From SAR324 cluster bacterium (GTDB taxonomy: Bacteria; SAR324; NAC60-12), in NCBI GenBank assembly GCA_014382365.1, contig JACNJW010000027.1:90361-154360 (forward strand): a DNA stretch of 64,000 nucleotides, written 5' to 3'. Each line of letters begins with the position of its first letter. The stretch's first letter is position 1. The position numbers and the translations under genes were made by a program. This document shows, piece after piece, positions 47,457 to 57,108 of this stretch. The notes beneath the pieces were generated by a model. It worked only from the letters and a program-made list of their open reading frames with translations. It was not told where the DNA came from and did not search any database.

Positions 47457-48563
47457 TTAGGTCTGGCTTTGTTTGCCCAGTGAACTTAGAATGTCAAAGA
47501 TATTTTGGTGGTTCTGGTTGCTTTTATACAAGCTATAAAGTCCAAACAGCCAAATCAGCAGTGGAGGCAACCACAGGACATACGGCTGATAACCCAGGTT
47601 CAATGTCATTTCTTTTGCCCCCATCCACAAAATATAGTAGCTTACAACTAAAATCAATCCCCGCAAATATGCTCCGGAACGTCCACGACGTAAATTAATC
47701 AACCCCAGTGGGACCATTGTTACTGCAAAAGCCACACAGGCCCAGGGAGTAGTCAACCGCAGAAACAACTCCATTCGTGAGGTCTGACTTTGTTCCTGCA
47801 AAAGTGCTAAAGTTGGAACCCCCCAGATATGACCACCTTTTGTAGAAGGGACAATCTGTGGTGGACGAAAAATATAATGGAACTGCTCAAATGCAATTGT
47901 GCGGTAATTTTCAGCAGATCCCTGAGAATGAATTAAACCGTCTTCGAGGTTTAAGAGTAAATCTCCCTCACCTTCACGAATTTTGATTCGTCCACGCTCT
48001 GCAAGAGTTACCATCGAAGTTTGTGTCATTTCCAGGTCAGTAATAAATACTCCGCTTAACTCTTCATTCTCATCCTTGCCCTGTACATATAATACCTTAC
48101 CAGGAAAATCATAATTCAGCACCAGAGGTTGAATAGTTTTTGCTGTTTGTGTTTTCAGCAGTTTTAGTTTTTCCTGTTCAAAAGCAGCGTATCCTGCAGG
48201 CTGCAGCCACAGAGTTATACTTAACGTAAGTGCAGTTGCCATTACTCCAAAGATAAAAAATGGCCGGCCAAGCTGCCAAAAACTTATGCCCATTGAATTC
48301 ATTGCAGATATTTCATTATCTGTGGAAAGACGTACCATCAGCACCACACAGGCAATCATGACTGCCAAAGGCAATGTCACAGATAAAAACTGCGGAAGGC
48401 GGTAAAGCAACAGCAACCAGACACTAAAAACACTTACCCCACGTTCCACAATTAAGTTAATCAGACGATAAACTGTTTCCATCGAAAGGATAAAAGTCAG
48501 TATGCCCAATGCTAACAGAAACGGTATAATCAACTGCAGAAATATAGAACGGAAAAGCAGCAT
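47457..48563 (-). CDS. LptF/LptG family lipopolysaccharide export permease
   Basis: This 368-residue inner-membrane protein of the YjgP/YjgQ family has three N-terminal membrane segments, a periplasmic jellyroll (about residues 130-260), and three C-terminal membrane segments. Visible features are LPLAVMIACVVLMVRLSTDNEISAM and FAVTMVPLGLINLRRGRSGAYL. It works with LptB in lipopolysaccharide transport. Only one such gene is present here; its partner must lie elsewhere. I cannot say whether it is LptF or LptG. Confidence 0.9.
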   Translation of the reverse strand: MLLFRSIFLQLIIPFLLALGILTFILSMETVYRLINLIVERGVSVFSVWLLLLYRLPQFLSVTLPLAVMIACVVLMVRLSTDNEISAMNSMGISFWQLGRPFFIFGVMATALTLSITLWLQPAGYAAFEQEKLKLLKTQTAKTIQPLVLNYDFPGKVLYVQGKDENEELSGVFITDLEMTQTSMVTLAERGRIKIREGEGDLLLNLEDGLIHSQGSAENYRTIAFEQFHYIFRPPQIVPSTKGGHIWGVPTLALLQEQSQTSRMELFLRLTTPWACVAFAVTMVPLGLINLRRGRSGAYLRGLILVVSYYILWMGAKEMTLNLGYQPYVLWLPPLLIWLFGLYSLYKSNQNHQNIFDILSSLGKQSQT

Positions 48564-48571
48564 AAGCAGTT

Positions 48572-49492
48572 TTAAAGTTGATCCTTGATTTGCCAGGCTA
48601 CACGCATTGCATTCAAACCATCTTCTGCAGTTACTTTTGGATTTATCCCTCTACGTACTGCAGTCAGAAAACTCTCAATTTCAGCCAGTAGGGCATCCCC
48701 TTTTTCTAACTGAAAAGATTCCGGACTCAGCGTCTCAGGATCGGGAGACGATCCTGAATCTACCTGAAGTCTGCGTGCCTGTCCTGTTCCATAATCAAGT
48801 GAAAGATAAAGTCCTGACTGAAAAATTCGCATTTTGCGTTCTGCTTTATCAGAAACGCGACTGGCTGTTAAATCCGCAATACAGCCTGAAGGAAAACGCA
48901 GACGCGCATTAGCCAAATCTGCAGTGGAAGTGATGATGTTTACTCCGGTACCTTCAACTGATTCCGGATATTCACCAACCACTGCCAAAACCAGATCAAT
49001 GTCATGTATCATCAAGTCCAGAATTACATCCACATCAGTCCCGCGCTTCGGGAAAGGTGCAATACGGATGTTTTCAATGAATTTTGGCCGCTCAATCAGT
49101 TCTTGAAATTCAGTAAATACCGGATTGAAACGCTCCAGATGACCTATCTGCAGGCGTAAATTTTTCTCCCTTGAAAGCTGTTCCAGTTCTTCTGCTTCTT
49201 CAATCGTTGCTGCAAATGGTTTTTCGAGTAAAACATGAACACCATTTTCCATAAAGGCTTTTGCAGTTGCATAATGATGAACGGTTGGCACTACAATACT
49301 CACTGCATCTACACGATCCAAAACCTCCTTGAAATCCTCAAAAAACGGAACGTTCAGTTCATCTGCAACTTTTTGAGCCTGTTGCGGATCAACATCAACC
49401 ACACCAATCAGTTCGGAATCTGCCAGTGCAGCATATTTTTGTGCGTGAAAGCGGCCAAGATAGCCCACACCTATTACAGCAGTTTTTATCAT
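48572..49492 (-). CDS. Gfo/Idh/MocA family NAD(P)-dependent oxidoreductase
   Basis: This 306-residue oxidoreductase has the N-terminal Rossmann motif AVIGVGYLGRFHAQKYAAL and the conserved VLLEKPFAA. Its position just upstream of an LptF/G permease suggests a role in lipopolysaccharide sugar synthesis, such as a UDP-sugar 3-dehydrogenase (GnnA-type), but that is inference. It is separated from valS by a 290-base gap. Confidence 0.85.
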   Translation of the reverse strand: MIKTAVIGVGYLGRFHAQKYAALADSELIGVVDVDPQQAQKVADELNVPFFEDFKEVLDRVDAVSIVVPTVHHYATAKAFMENGVHVLLEKPFAATIEEAEELEQLSREKNLRLQIGHLERFNPVFTEFQELIERPKFIENIRIAPFPKRGTDVDVILDLMIHDIDLVLAVVGEYPESVEGTGVNIITSTADLANARLRFPSGCIADLTASRVSDKAERKMRIFQSGLYLSLDYGTGQARRLQVDSGSSPDPETLSPESFQLEKGDALLAEIESFLTAVRRGINPKVTAEDGLNAMRVAWQIKDQL

Positions 49493-49703
49493 TTCTATTC
49501 CTTTTATAATTTAGTATTTACTGAAAAAGTGCAGATCCCACATGTACTGACAAATTATCTGTGCTTGACTGTTTTTTCAACACCTCCAGAAACCAGATAA
49601 CAACGGTCAGTTGGAAAGTACCAATTAAAATAAACCGCAAGATTTGAGACACTGAAATCGTTGTTTTCAATACAACTTTATGTAAAAAAAACACATTTTT
49701 TAA

Positions 49704-49728
49704 ATTGCTTAGAGCAATATGATTTTTT
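49704..49728 (+). terminator. Stem-loop with T-run in the valS downstream gap
   Basis: ATTGCT and AGCAAT pair around a TAG loop and TTTTTT follows a few bases later on the plus strand. Read on the minus strand, the same stem lies 65-80 bases after the valS stop, followed by TTTAAAAAA. It may help end the valS transcript. A second small hairpin (TTGTTG/CAACAA) lies directly after the valS stop. Confidence 0.35.
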
Positions 49729-49782
49729 CAATTCATTTTGCAACAATTATTTTAAAAGCATAGTTGTTGTTTTTCAACAAAA

Positions 49783-52458
49783 TCAACCGGCCAGTTTTTC
49801 CAACTCCTTGAGCTGCAGTTTCAAAGCATCCAGAGTTTTTTCGGTTGCACTGACTTTGTCACGCAATTCAGAGACAATCTTTTCAGGAGCTTGCTTGAGG
49901 AAACCTGGATTGTCGAGTTTTTTGCAGCTTTTTTCCACAAAAGAAGATTCCACTTTGAGTTTCTTTTGCAGACTTTCGATCTCCTTTTTCCAGTCAACAG
50001 CTGCAGCTTCAATACTTGCCAGTGTATCATTAAAATAGCTTCCTAAAGTATCGCTTGAAGTATCAGGAGTTTTCTCATTGATTACCAACTCACTTAAACG
50101 CGCCAGCCGGATTATCAAATCTTGATGCTGCCGGAAGAGTTGTGCGTTTTTTTCTGAATCTAATGTAGCAGCAACTTTTTTATCGAGTCCAATATTCGCT
50201 TTTTCACGTAATGTCCTGATTTGTGAAATTGCCTCACGCAGCAGTTCGATTCGACTGTGAGCTTCAGGAAAGGAATAAGTTTGTAGCTGTGGCCACTCGC
50301 TGACAGCAAGCATTTGTGGCTGTTGCAACTGCCCCCAGAGTGCTTCCGTCACAAACGGGACATAAGGATGCAGCAGTTTCAGCAGAGTCGTGTATGCATA
50401 AGCCAGCACCTGATTATCTTCTGGACTGCGTGCAGGATTTTTATCCATTTCCAGATACCAGTCACAAAACTCGCCCCAGAAGAAACTTCGCAGTGAATCA
50501 ACTACATCCGACAGCCGATGTGACTCCAATCCACTTTGTGTGTAACTAAGCAAATCATTCAGCCCGTGCAGCAGCCATTGTGCCAGTTCAGAATTGACTT
50601 TTTCCGGAGGCTTGATTGTGGTTCCGGTTGGAATTGTCATTAAAATATAGCGTCCAGCATTCCAGATTTTATTGGCAAAGCGGCGGCAACTTTCCATTTT
50701 TTCTGGATAAAGCCGCAAATCCTGTCCTGGTCCTGTACCCTGAATCAGGGCCAAACGCAAAGCATCTGTACCGTGTTCTGCAATGCTTTCCAGAGGATCA
50801 ATGCAGGTTTCCGGAACAGATTTGGACATTTTTTTACCATCACGTGTCCGCACAAGTCCATGCAGATAAACGGTTTTGAAAGGTACATCCTGTAGCATGT
50901 AGGTTGTCATCAAAATCATCCTTGCAATCCAGAAAAACAAAATATCGTAGCCTGTTTCCATGATATTCGTTGGATGGAATTTCTGAAAATCAGGACTGCG
51001 TTCCAACAAATCTTCCAGAGATAAAGAATAATCCTGGGCTAATTCCGGATCAATCAGGGTACTCCAGGTCCAAAGTGCAGATGAAAACCAGGTGTCCAGT
51101 GTATCCGGATCTTGTTGCCAACCCGTAAAATCTTTTGGTGGCTGAGTACTAGCCAGAGTTTCTCGGTCTTTGTAATAAACAGGAATGCGGTGTCCCCACC
51201 AGATTTGACGTGAAATGCACCAGTCCTGTAAATTTTCAACCCAATAAAAATAAGTAGAATCAAAGCGTTCCGGAACCAACTTAATATCTCCCGAACGAAC
51301 GACTGAAATTAAAACTTCTTTAAGGCTCTGTTTTTTACCCTGCCATTCTACTGCCGGTTTATTAACATCAATGAACCACTGCTCGCGAATTTGCGGTTCA
51401 ATAGCACCACCTCCACGACTGTTGAATGATTTACTATGCTTGTATTCGGAATCGGTATTAACCAGCAACCCCTTTTCCCGTAATTTTTCCACAATTTTAG
51501 GACGTGCCTCATCAATTCCCATTCCTGCAAATTCATTTGCAATCGACAACAGCTTGCCGTCAAAATCAATTATCGGCTCCTTATCCAAGCCATGCCGTTC
51601 TGCGATTCCAAAGTCAACATGATCGTGCCAGGGAGTAATCGTCATCACTCCAGTACCAAATTCCGGATCGACTGATTCATCTTTGATAATAGTTGCAGTG
51701 ATAGTTCCATTGATCCATTCACATTCAAATGTTTCGCCGTGTTTGTATTGAGTGTAGCGTTGATCATCAGGATGCATCACCACATATTTGTCACCAAACT
51801 TGGTTTCCGGCCGCACAGTCCCAATTTGAAATGGACCATATTGAAAAGTGAAAAACGGGGAGTTCGTGTCTTTACGTTCCACCTCATCGTCCGAAACATT
51901 AGTTTTGAGCTGCGGATCCCAGTTTACAATTCGTGGTCCACGGTAAATCAAACCATTTTCGTACATCCGCACAAAGGTTTCATTCACGCAGCGGTTAAGC
52001 TGCGGATCCATCGTATAACGTTCCCTGCTCCAGTCACAGCTTGAGCCCAAAGCTTTAACCTGATTACGGATAGTCCCCTGCGAGCTGGCAACATATGCTG
52101 CTATTCGCCGTAAAATTTCTTCACGGCCAAGTTCTTCACGCGGATCAGCAATTCCTTCCTGAGCTTTGATCTGCTGCAAAACCACATTTTCAGTAGCAAT
52201 TGCTGCATGGTCAGTACCCGGCAGCCAAAGTGCTTCGTGACCCTGCATTCGGTGCCAGCGCACAAAGATATCCTCCAGGGCCAGCATCACAGCATGACCT
52301 ACATGCAGTTGTCCAGTGGCATTTGGCGGGGGCATGGAAATTGTGAACGCCGGTTTTTCGGAATTTGCATCCGCACGGAAAGCCCCACTGTTTTCCCACG
52401 CTTCAGCTATTTTGGATTCAAAGTCCTGTGGGTTGTAGGCTTTTGCTATTGAGGTCAT
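49783..52458 (-). CDS. valS: Valyl-tRNA synthetase
   Basis: This 891-residue class I synthetase charges tRNA-Val. The HIGH-type motif is MPPPNATGQLHVGHA (HVGH), the KMSKS motif is GKKMSKSVPE, and the editing domain shows GTGVMTITPWHDHVDFGIAERH. The C-terminal coiled coil, about residues 820-890, is rich in Lys and Glu and typical of ValRS. The gene is followed on the other side by the divergent cas operon after a gap of about 380 bases. Confidence 0.97.
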   Translation of the reverse strand: MTSIAKAYNPQDFESKIAEAWENSGAFRADANSEKPAFTISMPPPNATGQLHVGHAVMLALEDIFVRWHRMQGHEALWLPGTDHAAIATENVVLQQIKAQEGIADPREELGREEILRRIAAYVASSQGTIRNQVKALGSSCDWSRERYTMDPQLNRCVNETFVRMYENGLIYRGPRIVNWDPQLKTNVSDDEVERKDTNSPFFTFQYGPFQIGTVRPETKFGDKYVVMHPDDQRYTQYKHGETFECEWINGTITATIIKDESVDPEFGTGVMTITPWHDHVDFGIAERHGLDKEPIIDFDGKLLSIANEFAGMGIDEARPKIVEKLREKGLLVNTDSEYKHSKSFNSRGGGAIEPQIREQWFIDVNKPAVEWQGKKQSLKEVLISVVRSGDIKLVPERFDSTYFYWVENLQDWCISRQIWWGHRIPVYYKDRETLASTQPPKDFTGWQQDPDTLDTWFSSALWTWSTLIDPELAQDYSLSLEDLLERSPDFQKFHPTNIMETGYDILFFWIARMILMTTYMLQDVPFKTVYLHGLVRTRDGKKMSKSVPETCIDPLESIAEHGTDALRLALIQGTGPGQDLRLYPEKMESCRRFANKIWNAGRYILMTIPTGTTIKPPEKVNSELAQWLLHGLNDLLSYTQSGLESHRLSDVVDSLRSFFWGEFCDWYLEMDKNPARSPEDNQVLAYAYTTLLKLLHPYVPFVTEALWGQLQQPQMLAVSEWPQLQTYSFPEAHSRIELLREAISQIRTLREKANIGLDKKVAATLDSEKNAQLFRQHQDLIIRLARLSELVINEKTPDTSSDTLGSYFNDTLASIEAAAVDWKKEIESLQKKLKVESSFVEKSCKKLDNPGFLKQAPEKIVSELRDKVSATEKTLDALKLQLKELEKLAG

Positions 52459-52837
52459 TTTTTAATTTGTTCAGTATTTTTGGTTTAGTACAGCAATAAA
52501 TCTTCACGAATTTCCCGTATCATTCTAGCCTTTCTACAAGAACACTGCCAGAAATCATTTTAAAAACGGCTCATAAATAATTAATACTGGGGGATTGTAC
52601 TGGATATTATTGAAATGAAAATGTGCAACATTTTTTTATAGAGCTGGGGTCGGCTATTGTTTCTCAATCTCGGTGTTGCTTATTTGCGAACTCTGAATTA
52701 TAGTGAGGATAGTTTTAGTTATTGAGGGATTAGCTGTTGCTTAAATTGATGCTTTACTACTTCATTGACCGGAACAATCACTATCATGTCTAGATGATTT
52801 ATCCTCCCAAGTTAATTTGCTTTCGTAATTTAGTACT
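52459..52837. promoter_or_regulatory. Divergent intergenic region between valS and cas1
   Basis: The 379-base AT-rich gap separates valS (minus) and cas1 (plus), so it must hold both promoters. A candidate -35 TTGACC near 52765 has no strong -10 partner. No CRISPR repeat, tRNA or terminator-like hairpin is seen. I see no clear operator. Confidence 0.35.
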
Positions 52838-53785
52838 ATGCAAGCACTGACTGATCTCAAGGCCATTCTGCATTCAAAAAGAGCAAATATTTACTATCTG
52901 GAAAAATGCCGTGTAATGCAAAAAGATGGTCGGGTGCTTTTTCTTACCGAAGAGGAAAAAGAGAAGCAATACTGGAATATCCCGATTGCTAATACAACTG
53001 TTCTTTTATTAGGACTCGGCACCTCAATCACTCAGGCAGCTGTCAGGATGTTGGCTTCAGCCGGAGTTTTAATCGGCTTTAGTGGTGGAGGTGGAACACC
53101 GCTTTTGATGGCAAATGAAATTGAATGGTTATCACCGCAAAGTGAGTATCGCCCCACCGAATACATTCAAAGTTGGCTCTCATTTTGGTTTGATCCTGAA
53201 AAACGGTTCAAAGTCGCCAAACAATTCCAACTGTCACGATTGGATTATCTAAACAAAGTTTGGAGCAAAGACAAGGATTTGCTGAATGAAGGCTTTAGTA
53301 CAGATGATCCAGATCTTCAAACAGCACTTGCCACTTATTCTACAAAAATAGAGCAATGTCGAAATGTCACAAACTTGCTGTTAACTGAGGCACAACTCAC
53401 AAAACGACTCTATAAAATTGCGGCACAGCGCACCAAGCTTGGGGATTTTGTACGTGACCATGAGAGTGTCGACCATGCAAATGCTTTTTTAAATCACGGA
53501 AATTATCTAGCTTATGGGCTGGCGGCAACTACATTATGGGTTCTCGGCATTCCCCACGGTTTTGCGGTGATGCACGGAAAAACTCGCCGAGGTGCTTTGG
53601 TTTTTGATGTAGCAGATTTAGTGAAAGACACACTCATACTGCCATGGGCATTCATTTGTGCCAAAGAAAATGCAAGCGAACAGGAATTTCGTGAACAATG
53701 TTTACTTAATTTTACTAAACATAAGGCATTGGATTTTATGTTCGAAAGCGTGAAAAACGTTTGCGCAAAGGCGGATCAATTATGA
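52838..53785 (+). CDS. cas1f: CRISPR-associated endonuclease Cas1, type I-F
   Basis: This 315-residue adaptation integrase inserts new spacers into the array. Likely metal ligands are E209 in RDHESVDHAN, H246 in FAVMHGKTRRG, and the Asp pair in LVFDVADLVKD. The N-terminal region has ILHSKRANIYYLEKCRV and the middle has GFSGGGGTPLLM, both typical of the I-F subtype. The ATG of cas2-3 lies one base before the stop TGA, so translation is coupled. All catalytic residues appear intact, so adaptation may be active. Confidence 0.96.
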   Translation: MQALTDLKAILHSKRANIYYLEKCRVMQKDGRVLFLTEEEKEKQYWNIPIANTTVLLLGLGTSITQAAVRMLASAGVLIGFSGGGGTPLLMANEIEWLSPQSEYRPTEYIQSWLSFWFDPEKRFKVAKQFQLSRLDYLNKVWSKDKDLLNEGFSTDDPDLQTALATYSTKIEQCRNVTNLLLTEAQLTKRLYKIAAQRTKLGDFVRDHESVDHANAFLNHGNYLAYGLAATTLWVLGIPHGFAVMHGKTRRGALVFDVADLVKDTLILPWAFICAKENASEQEFREQCLLNFTKHKALDFMFESVKNVCAKADQL

Positions 53786-56700
53786 TGGTCACTTTTGTTG
53801 CAGAATGTGAGAAAAAATCACTTCCGAAAACCCGCAGGGTACTGGATGCTTTTGCCAACCGTATCGGTAGCAGAACCTGGCAGACAGTAATTACCAATGA
53901 GGGATTGCAAGCCGTCCAAAAGCTACTCCGCAAAACCGCCAGCAAAAACACTGCGGTGAGCTGTCACTGGATTAGAAGCCGCAGCAGAAGCGAACTTGTC
54001 TGGATTGTGGGAAACAGGAGAAAGTTTAATAATCAAGGGGTGGTGCCAGTGAACTATGCGGAGAGTGCTTCAGAGCAATTCAGTGACCAACAGAAGTGGA
54101 AAACCAGCCCTGTTTTAGAGTATGCAGCGACCATTGCAGCCCTCTTTCATGATTTTGGTAAAGCCAATCAACTGTTTCAAGATAAAATTTCTCCCAATTC
54201 AAATACCAACAATTTTGAACCTTATCGCCATGAGTGGGTTTCCCTGAGGCTCTTTCAAGCCTTTGTTGGTGATAAACAAGATGATTCTCAATGGTTGAGT
54301 AGTTTAGCTAAGATTAATAGAGATGATTTTCCTACCTGCTTCCGAGATGGTCTCGATGGATCAGTTGCCAGCAATCACCCTTTTTCTAATTTGCCGCCAT
54401 TGGCCAAATTGGTTGCATGGTTAGTTTTAACCCACCACAAATTACCACTCTATCCAAAATGGAAATTAAATAACCCCCCTAATTTTGAAAACATAGATAA
54501 CTGGCTAGATGAATTTGATGCAACATGGAATTCTCAAAACTGTTTGGACAGGGATCAACAACCACTTATCAAAGAGAATTGGCAGCTAAAAAAACTCCCT
54601 GTATCCAGTATGCAGTGGCGTTCTAAAGCATGTATTGTTGCTTCCAAAGCACTTATCATATTACAGCAGGACATTGCGCAACAGAGGGATTGGCTCAACG
54701 ATCAACTCTTGACTACCCACCTGGCTCGTCTTAGTTTAATGTTAGCTGATCACCACTATTCAGCACAGGAGCAGACAACCCCAGAGTGGCAAAACCCTGA
54801 CTATAAAGTTTTTGCCAATAGTGACCGCAAAACCAAACAGCTTAAACAGCAGCTAGATGAACATCTGATTGGAGTTGCATATCATGCACAAAAAATTAGC
54901 CAAGCACTCATTAAGCTCAATAGGACTATGGGTCAATTAGAACCTAATCCACACTTTACTAATAGTGTGAGCAGAAATGATAAAGTCAATTTTGGCTGGC
55001 AGGATCAGGCCTGTAAAGAAGCTAAAAAGATTAGCAGCGTAACGATTGAACAAGGTTTTTTTGGAATCAATATGGCATCAACTGGTCGGGGAAAAACACT
55101 TGCCAATGCCAAAATAATGGCAGCACTAGGGAGAGATACAGGGCGAATTCGTTTTAGTGTGGCACTTGGGCTACGAACCCTCACACTGCAAACAGGTAGA
55201 GAGTATCGTAAACTGCTGGATTTGAGTAATAAAGAGTTGGCGATTGCAGTTGGTGGAACTGCAGTTAAGCAGCTTTTCGAAAATCAACAACAGAAAGCAG
55301 ACTGCTACAAGCACGAGGAAAGCACTGAGCAGTCAGGCAGTGAATCTATGGATGAACCAGTTGAATCACAACTTTATGTAGACTATCAAGGGGGCATATA
55401 TGAACACAGTTTAAGTCAGTGGACTGTCAAAAAAGAGCAGTTAGAAAAACTGATCCAGTGCCCTGTGTTAGTATGCACAATTGACCAATTGATACCAGCC
55501 ACAGAAGGAACTAAAGGCGGTAGGCAGATTGCCCCAATGTTGCGGTTATTGACCTCTGATTTGGTCTTAGATGAACCAGATGATTTTGGATTAGAAGATT
55601 TGCCGGCTCTTTGCAGGCTGGTACACTGGTCTGGTATGTTGGGATGCCGTGTTTTGCTTTCTACCGCAACCATGCCTCCTGCTTTGGTTTATGCCTTATT
55701 TCAAGCATATCAAGAGGGATGGACTCAATACACAAAAGCAAATATTCAAAAGTGGAATGGAAAAATTTTGTGTGCTTGGTTTGATGAATTTACCAGCCTT
55801 AGCGAACCATATCTGGAATTTACTTCATTCAAAGAGGCGCATATAAATTTCATAAACAAAAGGGTAGAGAAGCTGCGAGATCAGGGACATCCTAAACACT
55901 TGGGAGCGCTTGCCTCTATTGATCAACAAGAGCAAGAGTCTGCTGTTATTGCTATGGCAAAATCTATCCAACTCAATGCAATAACGTTACATAAGCGACA
56001 TCAACAGAGTCATGAAGGAAAAAATATTTCTATAGGTTTGGTTCGGATGGCAAACATTAATCCACTGGTTGCAGTTGCCAAATCATTACTGCAGCTAGCA
56101 GTAGAAGATAATGTAGCTATCCACTACTGCATCTATCATAGTCGTTATCCCTTGGCAATTCGTTCGCATCTGGAGTACAAGCTGGATAAAATTCTACTTA
56201 GAAAAGTAACTGAGAATATTTGGCAAGATGAGACTATACAAAAAGCTCTTACTAATTCTGATAAAATCAACCATATTTTTATCGTGCTGGCTTCGCCAGT
56301 CGCTGAGGTAGGGCGTGACCATGATTATGACTGGGCGATCATCGAGCCAAGCTCCATGCGTTCCATTATTCAAATTGCTGGTCGAGTACTAAGACATAGA
56401 GAGAAAATCCCAGAAGAGCCGAATATTCTGCTGTTAGAGAAAAACTATAAAGCACTATCAGGGGCTAATTTACACAGTTTTTCAAGGCCGGGATTTGAAT
56501 CAGCTAATCTTAAATTGGCAAGCAATGACCTAAATGATATTTTACGGCCAGAGCAGTATCAAATGATCGATGCAACTCAGAGAATAAAACTACCAGAACA
56601 GTATTCAACTGAAGCAGGGAAGTATCTGAACTTAGTTGAACTGGAACATAAAGCACTAGCAAAACAGCTAATGACAGGTGTAAACCCTGCTAAAGTCTGG

Positions 56701-57090
56701 TGGGAGAAGCACCCGCATTGGTGCGGTGAAGTACAACGACAACAACGCTTTCGTAGCTCACAACCAGATGAAGCCTATTATCTTTGTCTATCTGATGAGA
56801 ATTCTAAACCTGAATGGAAGTGGAAGTGGAAAAATGAAAATGTTTATCCACCTAAGTTTGGAGATGGCAGTATAAATATAAAATTTGATAGGACAGAAAA
56901 ACTGGCTGAAGGTAATAACTTTTGGTTAGATTTAAGTGCCGAGACGGTTTATGCTGAACTTGCAAAGAGTTTGAATCTGAAATTAGCAGATGTGAGCCGT
57001 ATTTTTGGAGAGGTTCGACTAATTGAATATAGCCATCAACAGCAAGAGTATCTATACAACCCAAATTTTGGTTTGTATAATGAGATGTAA
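53782..57090 (+). CDS. cas3f: Fused Cas2-Cas3 nuclease-helicase, type I-F
   Basis: This 1102-residue protein has a Cas2 domain at the start (about residues 1-95, VTFVAECEKKSLPKTRRVLD). An HD nuclease domain follows (H123-D124 in ALFHDFGKANQLFQ). The superfamily 2 helicase has Walker A at about 428-439 (INMASTGRGKT), DEPD at 597-600, STAT (motif III) and QIAGRVLRHR at 864-873. It degrades targeted DNA and works with Cas1 in adaptation. I start it at the ATG at 53782, which overlaps the cas1 stop and has GGCGG upstream. The frame is open from a TTG at 53761. Confidence 0.96.
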   Translation: MMVTFVAECEKKSLPKTRRVLDAFANRIGSRTWQTVITNEGLQAVQKLLRKTASKNTAVSCHWIRSRSRSELVWIVGNRRKFNNQGVVPVNYAESASEQFSDQQKWKTSPVLEYAATIAALFHDFGKANQLFQDKISPNSNTNNFEPYRHEWVSLRLFQAFVGDKQDDSQWLSSLAKINRDDFPTCFRDGLDGSVASNHPFSNLPPLAKLVAWLVLTHHKLPLYPKWKLNNPPNFENIDNWLDEFDATWNSQNCLDRDQQPLIKENWQLKKLPVSSMQWRSKACIVASKALIILQQDIAQQRDWLNDQLLTTHLARLSLMLADHHYSAQEQTTPEWQNPDYKVFANSDRKTKQLKQQLDEHLIGVAYHAQKISQALIKLNRTMGQLEPNPHFTNSVSRNDKVNFGWQDQACKEAKKISSVTIEQGFFGINMASTGRGKTLANAKIMAALGRDTGRIRFSVALGLRTLTLQTGREYRKLLDLSNKELAIAVGGTAVKQLFENQQQKADCYKHEESTEQSGSESMDEPVESQLYVDYQGGIYEHSLSQWTVKKEQLEKLIQCPVLVCTIDQLIPATEGTKGGRQIAPMLRLLTSDLVLDEPDDFGLEDLPALCRLVHWSGMLGCRVLLSTATMPPALVYALFQAYQEGWTQYTKANIQKWNGKILCAWFDEFTSLSEPYLEFTSFKEAHINFINKRVEKLRDQGHPKHLGALASIDQQEQESAVIAMAKSIQLNAITLHKRHQQSHEGKNISIGLVRMANINPLVAVAKSLLQLAVEDNVAIHYCIYHSRYPLAIRSHLEYKLDKILLRKVTENIWQDETIQKALTNSDKINHIFIVLASPVAEVGRDHDYDWAIIEPSSMRSIIQIAGRVLRHREKIPEEPNILLLEKNYKALSGANLHSFSRPGFESANLKLASNDLNDILRPEQYQMIDATQRIKLPEQYSTEAGKYLNLVELEHKALAKQLMTGVNPAKVWWEKHPHWCGEVQRQQRFRSSQPDEAYYLCLSDENSKPEWKWKWKNENVYPPKFGDGSINIKFDRTEKLAEGNNFWLDLSAETVYAELAKSLNLKLADVSRIFGEVRLIEYSHQQQEYLYNPNFGLYNEM

Positions 57091-57108
57091 AACAAGCCTG
57101 ATTTAGAC

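Noticed and set aside
52459..52837. A second CRISPR array upstream of cas1
   Set aside because: I-F systems often have two arrays, but no GTTCACTGCC-like repeat is found in this gap in either direction.
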